A DNA stretch of 64,000 nucleotides, from NCBI GenBank assembly GCA_958009085.1, contig OY253687.1, forward strand, positions 823,259-887,258, given 5' to 3'. Of this stretch, positions 58,051 through 64,000 are shown one piece after another. Source of the stretch: Protoeuglena noctilucae. Lineage: Eukaryota; Chlorophyta; Pedinophyceae; Marsupiomonadales; Marsupiomonadaceae. Under the pieces are notes generated by a model. That model had not been told where the DNA came from and did no database searches. It worked only from the letters and a program-made list of their open reading frames with translations. The position numbers were made by a program, and so were the translations under genes. How positions within the stretch are numbered: the stretch's first letter is position 1; each line of letters starts with the position of its first letter.

Positions 58051-58652
58051 CGTGCGGTGAAGGCAGCGGCAACCCGGGACTTGGGGGACCGGATCTCGGG
58101 GACCTGGGTCCCCCGCTCTGTCCCACGAGGGGGGCGCCGCAGCCTTTGCAACACTCCGAACATGACGTGAAACCCTCGGCTACTGCTCCCGACTCTACTA
58201 GGCTCCCGCCCGCCGGCGCCCGCCTGAGGTTTCCTTGCGGGCACCCCGGAACAAGCACTGACGGGCAATAACCACTGTCCCTAGAGACCGAACCCGGACT
58301 TTGGGCCCTGGAGGACCGGCGACCTTGAACTCCTGCACGTCCAAGAAGCACCGAAAGAACATGTGCAGACTCACCACGTCCCGCGCACGCGCGAGCAGGC
58401 TACCCACACCATCACAGGAGTGCCATCTAGCAGACCCGGTGGGGCGCACCTTGCCGTGGCAGCCAAGCACGTCCCCCGCCAGCAGAAGGTGTACAGCTGC
58501 GCCAGGACAGAGCAAAGCATGCATATGGCGCCATGGAATACGCTGGCGAGCCCCCACCTGTTGCGGCCTCACCTAGGTCTTACCTGCAGCTGCTGGCACT
58601 GCCCCTGGGACACCCTCCCACGCGGACCTGCAATGCGGACCTTCCCGGCCGC
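58051..58652. other. region downstream of the LINE coding part
   Basis: About 600 bp between repeat R1 and the LINE stop. On the minus strand this would be the LINE 3' UTR. No poly-A tail in that orientation is visible. Confidence 0.4.
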
Positions 58653-61600
58653 TCACGCGGCAGCCGGGAAGCCCCGCCACGAGAACCTGCGGCCATTGGC
58701 GTGGGCGAGGACGAGCCTGTCACCCCGCTTCCCCAGCAGAGCAGCGAGGCGCCCTGCCCCAGTGACAGCAAGAGTGTCTTGGACCTCGGCTGCCACGATG
58801 GCGCCAAGCTGGGCATAGAGGCCTGCGGGCGTCGACGGGGAGCGCCAGGTCTCCCGAAGCTCTTGGCGGCACCTCCAGATGAGCTTGAAAGCCGCGCCCA
58901 CGATGACCGCCCACGAGTACTGCGTGAAACGGCTGGGGGAAGGGGGGACCAGGTGGAACACCGCCCGCGCCGAGAGGGCCGGGGCCCGCGCGGCCGCCTT
59001 GACCGTCTCCCACACCTCCTGGGCCCTGTCACAGGCCCAGAAGGCGTGGGCGACCGTGTCGTCGTGGGAGCACTGCTCGCCATCCCTGCGGAGGAGGGGG
59101 CACGTGGTGAGGTCGAGCCAGTAGCAGTGCGATGCGGTGGCACGCGCGTCGGCCAGCGTCAGCCACAGCGCCTCGTGCATCTGCGGAGACAGGGGGAGAG
59201 CGTTGATGGTCTTGAGAGCGGCATGCATGCCCGCCGCCGTGACCCCGCCCGGCCCGTCCTGGGCCTCCCCGAGCGCCCCGGCCCGGGACCACTCCTCCAC
59301 CTTGCGGGCGAGCCGCGAGGTGATGGAGGCCCGGTCGAAGGCCGCCCCCACCGCATGTCGAACCGTGTACTGCTGGAGCGGAAGGGGGACGGGCACTTCG
59401 TTGGGGCGCCGATGAGGCTCGAGGACCCACTGCGTGGAGGGGGTGACACGGGGCAGGTTGAGCTCCGCCCACCACGCGGGCTCGGGGGCCAGGCGGGGGG
59501 CGGAGTGCACAGCGACCGGCGCAGCCTGGGGGCGGGAAGGACGGGGGAGGAGTTGAGAGTCCTGCTGCGCGCAGTAAGCCGCCAGCGTGTGCTCCGCCCT
59601 CGCCAGGTCTGCGGGGGAGGGGACCTGGCCTGCGGCAAGGGAGCGGAGGTGAGCAGGGAGGGAGCCGCAGGCCGCAGGGGACAGAACCAGGCCCTGCCAA
59701 GGGTCCCATGCAACCAGGATGGCCACGAGCTGCTCAGCCACGCCCTCAAGCACCACACGGCTGGCATTGGCACGGGGAGGCACAGGCGCGCCCACAACGC
59801 CCAGCCCCTCAAGCGCCTTGCAAACCTGGATTATTACCCTTTTGACGGGGTCCTTGGCCGACGTCGTGTCGCCCAAGCGAAAGTGCAGCAGCCGCTCCCA
59901 GCGCGTGCCCCACAGCCGCCCGCACCACGACGCCTCCAGCACCTCCGAGGCCACGGCGCCCGGGGAGTCCCAGGCTATCTTGAGCCCTGCGGCCGCGGCT
60001 CGCACACGAAGGAGGTGACCCACACACCCCAGGCGAACTTTGGCCATCTTCCGAGCCTGCGGCGGGAACGAGCCATCAGCGAGAGGCAGCCCAGTGGCAG
60101 CGTCGACCAGCAAGTCCGAGGAGCCTGCGTCGGTAAGGAGGGAGAATGGGATCTCCAGGGAAGGCAACTGGGCAGCAGGCTGGGGCTCAGGGACAGGGGA
60201 GCGAGCCGGGGCGAGGGCCACAAGGGAGCCGAGCGCGGCAGGGGCCGCCAAAAGCGCCCCAAGGTAGGAGGGACCAGGGACACGAGCAGCCAAGGCAGCA
60301 CCCGCAGAGCTGGGCAACCTGGAGTCCCGAGAGAGCCATGCCACGCCGGGGCCGCCCAGGACCGTCAGGGCCCGGTCCAGCATATGGCGAGCCGGGCCAA
60401 AGCCCGGCGCGCCCGTGAGAATCTTTGCCAAAGTGCGCATGCGGCGCGCTGGGACATGCACGGTGGGCCGGGTCGCCCCCAGCCCACCCTCAGCGCGCGG
60501 GCCAAAGACCATGCAGTCAGCCGTGCGACGCCACAGGGAGCCAGCCGCGCGGTTGCCCTGCACCAGGGTGTTGACAAGCTTCTCCGCCTCTTGGTCCATA
60601 GAGGCGGGGGCGGGGGACGTCTCGAGTAGATAACTCGCCGTGCTTGCCACATAGGCACTGGCCGCCCCCGCCCTCCCCTGGATGGACAGATGCAACCCTG
60701 CGATGGCGGAACCACGCTGGATCATCACGCCCTGCGTGCGTGTCCAGACCTGGTGCAGGGCATCGCGGGTGTGGACACCCAGGTAGCGCACGCCCACGCC
60801 CAACCCCGTGGGCATGGACCAGCGGCAGCCCCGTGCCACCGCTGCTGCCTCCAATGAGGCGTGATCGCCCCTGCCAAGCCGGTAGACTGCCGTCTTGGCT
60901 GCATTGACCTCGAGGCCAGAGGCCGCGGCAAAGTCCTCCAGGGTCGCCGACAGCGCTTCCCATGCTGCGGGCAGGTCTGCGGTCAGGGCAGCTGCGTCAT
61001 CCGCGAAGAAGCGCGATGCCAGATCCTGCGGGGGAAGGCTGCCGAACGGCCCCGGGGGAAGAGAAACACCGAGCGCCCGCGGCTCGGATGCGGCGAGGGA
61101 CCGAAGGCGACAAGCCAGCGGCTCAATGGCAACGACGAACAGGAGGGGACTTAAGGGGCATCCTTGTTTCACCCCACGCTCTATAGAAAAGGGCCGGGAG
61201 CAGCCGCTCTCGAAGGCAAGTACAGCCTTCGACTCCACCTGGAGGGCCATCGCCGCCCCCACGAAGGGGGCGGGCAGGCCCGCATGGGTGAGGACGGCTT
61301 GGAGGTACTCATGGTCCAATGAATCGAAGGCCTTCTTGATGTCGAGGAACACTGCGTGGGCGGGACGGTTCTCGAGGGTCAGGGTCTCGTCAAGGAGCTG
61401 CAGCGTGGCGATATTAGCAATGATATCGCGGCCCGGGACGGAGGCCGCCTGGTCCCCGTGGACCAGGCGCTCCATGACGCTGGCATCGTCCCCCTCCTTG
61501 CGGAGGAGGCGATTGCCAAAGACCTTGGCCTCCGCCCTGCGGAGGGAGGTGAGGAGGGCGATGGGTCGGTAGTTGGTCCAGTCAGCTCTGGACCCCCCCT

Positions 61601-61682
61601 TATGCAGCAGCCGGATGGCTGCGTCCGAGAACCCAGCGGGAACAGGGTGGCCCTCGAGAAGACGGTTGGAAACATCAGCCAC
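58653..61682 (-). mobile_element. 5'-truncated non-LTR retrotransposon (LINE) reverse transcriptase
   Basis: A minus-strand frame of about 1,009 residues, open further upstream to about 61841. RT blocks from the N-terminus: NYRPIALLTSL (about 37-47), VFLDIKKAFD (111-120), GVKQGCPLSPLL (170-181) and FFADDA (225-230), where the catalytic Y/FxDD motif is FADD. Near the C-terminus CPLLRRDGEQCSHDDTVAHA and FWACDR form a zinc-knuckle of the zf-RVT type. No apurinic-type endonuclease domain precedes the RT, so the copy is probably 5'-truncated, as is common for LINEs. The frame is intact with no internal stop, implying a recent insertion. Host genes are not interrupted. The intact plus-strand frame over the same region (58533-60629) is antisense shadow. 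Confidence 0.92.
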
Positions 61683-62040
61683 GACAAGCGCCGCCTCATC
61701 CGCGACATCACCCCACCGCCTGCCCCGCGCCCGACCAGGTGCAGACTCCGCCCACCGGGCCCCCAGATGCGCGATTGGCTGGCCGATACGACGAAAAAAG
61801 AGCCGTGCCCTTTTTGCGGCGATGCGAGCTATCGAATCAACTCAGAAAACGTGTGACGCGATGGAAGGACGCCAGACCGGATGTAGGGGCGATGTCAGCG
61901 TTCCACCCCACGGGCGCCACGTCTCTCGCCACTGTCTGAGCCCATCAACCCGTTGCTGCCAGCTCTGCCCCGACGTTTGTCCCCCGTCGCACCCTTTGCC
62001 AGCCCCCCCAAACGGGGCTGGTCTCTCACGTTGGCTGGAG
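61683..62040. other. LINE upstream flank
   Basis: The LINE frame continues upstream without a start codon to about 61841 (WGDVADEAALVVADVSNRLL and before), after which similarity to coding sequence stops. The truncation point probably lies in 61750-61850. The remaining ~200 bp hold nothing recognised. Confidence 0.4.
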
Positions 62041-62310
62041 CGTGATGATGAGCGATTCAACAGTCGAGGGGTGCTATGACTCTCAGAGCCACGCCTTGCG
62101 GCAGAAGTGCCGTCCCCCGGGGCAGCTGACACCCCGGGGTTTCCATCGTTGCAGTGCATATGGCACGTGGCCCGCCCCCGCTAGGTCGCCCCACCCTAAG
62201 GCAAAGGGGTCGCCCACCCCGGGTTCTTGCACCCCTAGCCCCCTCGCTGCGCCCGAAGGCAGAATTGCCGTCCCAGAGTGGGACGATGCAGCCGCGGGGG
62301 CTGGAGCACA
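62041..62310 (-). repeat. dispersed repeat R2, inverted copy
   Basis: Reverse complement of the 42555-42805 copy with over 90% identity by eye. It begins (plus strand) GATGATGAGCGATTCAACAG and ends near CATCGTCCCAC read on the minus strand. Two nearly identical copies 20 kb apart in opposite orientation. Confidence 0.85.
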
Positions 62311-62458
62311 GGCGACGCGCTGGCGACCCCCACGCGGACCCACCCGACCAGCGCCAGAGCCCCTGAAGGACCACGGGCGGGGAGGCCACGCGGCACGCGC
62401 AGCACCGTGGGTGTTGCCGCAGTATTAATTACGTCGGACCTTCGCAATGTGTATGTGA

Positions 62459-62532
62459 GGACTTGTGGCGCAGTTGGTGAGCGCATCGTGCTGATAACAC
62501 GGAGGTCGGAGGTTCAAGTCCTCCCAAGTCCA
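62459..62532 (+). tRNA. tRNA-Ile(GAT)
   Basis: A 74-base cloverleaf: acceptor GGACTTG/CAAGTCC fully paired, anticodon loop CTGATAA with anticodon GAT, T arm GGAGG-TTCAAGT-CCTCC, discriminator A. No intron. Confidence 0.92.
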
Positions 62533-62583
62533 CGTTTTGCTAGGTTCGATGGCAAAAAGGGCATGGAGGAAAAGGAGGAGAAG

Positions 62584-62664
62584 TGCGCTTGCCGGGACTC
62601 GAACCCGGACCTGCCGCGAACTCAGTCCTGGGAGGCGGCAATGATACCCTTTCACCACAAGCGC
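62584..62664 (-). tRNA. tRNA-Gly(CCC) with a short intron
   Basis: The minus strand folds as acceptor GCGCTTG/CAAGCGC, T arm CCGGG-TTCGAGT-CCCGG and anticodon stem GCCGC/GCGGC. The loop CTCCCA...C carries anticodon CCC. About ten extra bases (GGACTGAGTT) sit one base 3' of the anticodon, the canonical place for a nuclear tRNA intron. Total 81 bases. Confidence 0.85.
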
Positions 62665-62744
62665 GGAGGGGCTCATTCTGTCCTACAATGGGGAACAAAT
62701 GTAATATTAACGCGAACACCGCAACTCTGGCAGGAGCGCAGGGC

Positions 62745-62868
62745 GGCGCCATCGTGGCAGCCGAGGTCCAGGATACTCTGGCTGTCACTGAGGCAGGGCG
62801 CCTTGCTGCTCTGCTGGGGCCGCTACCTGAAAAAAAAAAAAAGAAAAAAAAAGAAAAAAAAAAAAGAA
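62745..62868 (+). mobile_element. LINE fragment joined to an A-rich tract
   Basis: About 75 bp (encoding AIVAAEVQDTLAVT.AGRLAA) match the C-terminal coding part of the LINE at 58.65 kb, here on the plus strand. The match breaks at LLG and is followed by about 45 bases of A with scattered G. A very short, dead copy. Confidence 0.8.
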
Positions 62869-62940
62869 AAGCCCGCGGCGGGATCGGAGCTCGACACGTC
62901 AGCACCTGGTGCCAGACGCGGGTGCCTCTCACTTCTCTGG
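62869..62940. repeat. dispersed repeat R1, copy 3 (first part only)
   Basis: GCCCGCGGCGGGATCGGAGC through TGCCTCTCACTTCTCT, matching 40.9 kb, then it diverges. Confidence 0.8.
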
Positions 62941-63691
62941 ACTGACTGACTTTCCTTCAACAAGGCTCACAGCTAAGGTCGCTGACCTATCTCTTGCCAC
63001 TCTTGCCCGGGGCCCTCGAGCAGTGGCTTCAGCTGCTTTGGCAGCGCCAGGGCCAGCAGCTACCAACACCAGGGAAGGTCGCATCAGCGGTGTAGCATAC
63101 ATCACCACCGCCTAGCCAAAAACAGGGCGAGGCCCTGGACCCGGCGAGCCGGTCAAGGGAGGGGTCCCTTGGAGAGTTACTTAGCAGGGCGAGGGGCCCT
63201 GGAGAGGGAAAGCCCCCTGAGGGACTGTAAGCACACCCCCCCAGGGGAGGGGAGGAGTGGAGGGGTCATGCAACGTCAGATACAGACGGGAGGGGGAGCA
63301 GGCGCCGCGTGGGATGCGGGACGAGGTGGATGTAGCGCCATAGCTACTGCTGCAGCACGGTAAGGACCACAGCAACCGGGGGGGTGCTGGGTGGACCCCC
63401 CACTCTGAGGGGGCCGACAAGTGGGGGCGGCCTACAAGTGCGGACAAGACGCAGCGGCGATTGGCCGGCGGCGGTGGGGGGGGAGAGGTGGGCAGCCGTG
63501 GCAGCCTACCCACCACAGGGGCACCGAGAACGCGCCAGGAGGCAGAGAAGACCACCTCTCTCTGCGCCTCGGGGCTGGCAGCCCCCTCAAGGTGGGGCGC
63601 GAGAGTGCAAGCCGATGGGGAAGGGGAGGGCGCACCCCACCCCCGGTGCTGGCTCGCGATCCATGCCGAACCACTTCCTCGCCTTCGTGAC
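62941..63691. other. subtelomeric unique sequence, no gene seen
   Basis: About 750 bp of GC-rich sequence with short open frames on both strands and no motif. Final unique stretch before the telomere. Confidence 0.4.
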
Positions 63692-64000
63692 GGGTTAGGG
63701 TTAGGTAGGGTTAGGGTAGGTTATGGGGGAGAGGTCAGTCAGGGGTAGGGTTAGGGTTAGGTTTTTTTGGCTTAGTTTTTTTTTGGCTTAGGGTTAGGGT
63801 TAGGTTAGGGTTAGGGTTAGGGTAGGGTTGGGTTAGGGTTAGGGTAGGGTTAGGGTTAGGGTTAGGGTTAGGGTTAGGGTTAGGGTTAGGGTTAGGGTTA
63901 GGGTTAGGGTTAGGGTTAGGGTTAGGGTTAGGGTTAGGGTTAGGGTTAGGGTTAGGGTTAGGGTTAGGGTTAGGGTTAGGGTTAGGGTTAGGGTTAGGGT
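63692..64000 (+). repeat. telomere, TTAGGG type
   Basis: 63692-63846 is a degenerate zone of TTAGGG, TAGGG and two T-rich GGCTTAG interruptions. From 63847 to the last base the TTAGGG array is perfect (about 25 units). The G-rich strand runs 5'->3' outward, so this is the physical right end of a chromosome. Confidence 0.97.

Noticed and set aside
58533-60629. 698-codon plus-strand open frame
   Set aside because: Antisense of the LINE reverse transcriptase, whose conserved RT motifs fix the minus strand as coding.

Overview
The window is the right-hand end of a nuclear chromosome from a GC-rich photosynthetic eukaryote, probably a unicellular alga. Three things support this. Most genes are split by short introns. 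One gene encodes a PsbP-type thylakoid lumen protein and another an enolase with the plant-type N-terminal extension. The last 154 bases are an uninterrupted TTAGGG array running 5'->3' to the end, which is telomere orientation. The lineage cannot be fixed from sequence alone: TTAGGG rather than TTTAGGG argues against most land plants and many chlorophytes but does not decide between algal groups.

Layout, left to right. 0.25-9.0 kb: a possible acidic nuclear protein (-), a coiled-coil protein (-), TRAPPC2L (+), the SWIM-domain recombination factor ZSWIM7/SWS1 (+) and an uncharacterised protein (+). 9.4-13.3 kb: two tandem prolyl 4-hydroxylase genes (-), only one keeping a C-terminal ShKT domain. 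14.2 kb: start of a PAT1-like gene, cut by a 200-N assembly gap. 15.1-37.6 kb: midasin (MDN1/REA1), 28 recognisable exons and about 5,300 residues, lacking only the part in the gap. 38.3-39.2 kb: last four exons of an unrecognised gene (-). 39.2-42.8 kb: repeats and a tRNA-Thr. 42.9-50.8 kb: a compact block with an unknown protein (-), enolase (+), PsbP-like (+), an acyl-CoA-binding-domain protein (-) and SEC11 signal peptidase (+). 50.8-53.6 kb: no convincing gene. 53.6-57.8 kb: two lineage-specific genes, the second with a SANT-like segment, an AT-hook and two SUMO-interaction-like motifs. 57.9-64.0 kb: subtelomere with a 5'-truncated LINE, dispersed repeats, tRNA-Ile, an intron-containing tRNA-Gly and the telomere.

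Two genome-level features stand out. First, at least nine midasin introns carry extra imperfect copies of the neighbouring exon end together with its splice site, as if these introns grew by tandem duplication across exon-intron borders. Second, GC-AG introns are unusually frequent: twelve are supported by reading phase, several also by protein-family continuity, out of roughly 75 introns. Three reading-frame breaks in midasin all sit in G or C homopolymers and look like assembly length errors rather than gene decay.

The genes do not form a pathway. They are ordinary housekeeping functions (ribosome assembly, vesicle tethering, secretion, glycolysis, photosynthesis, recombination) followed by a repeat-rich subtelomere.
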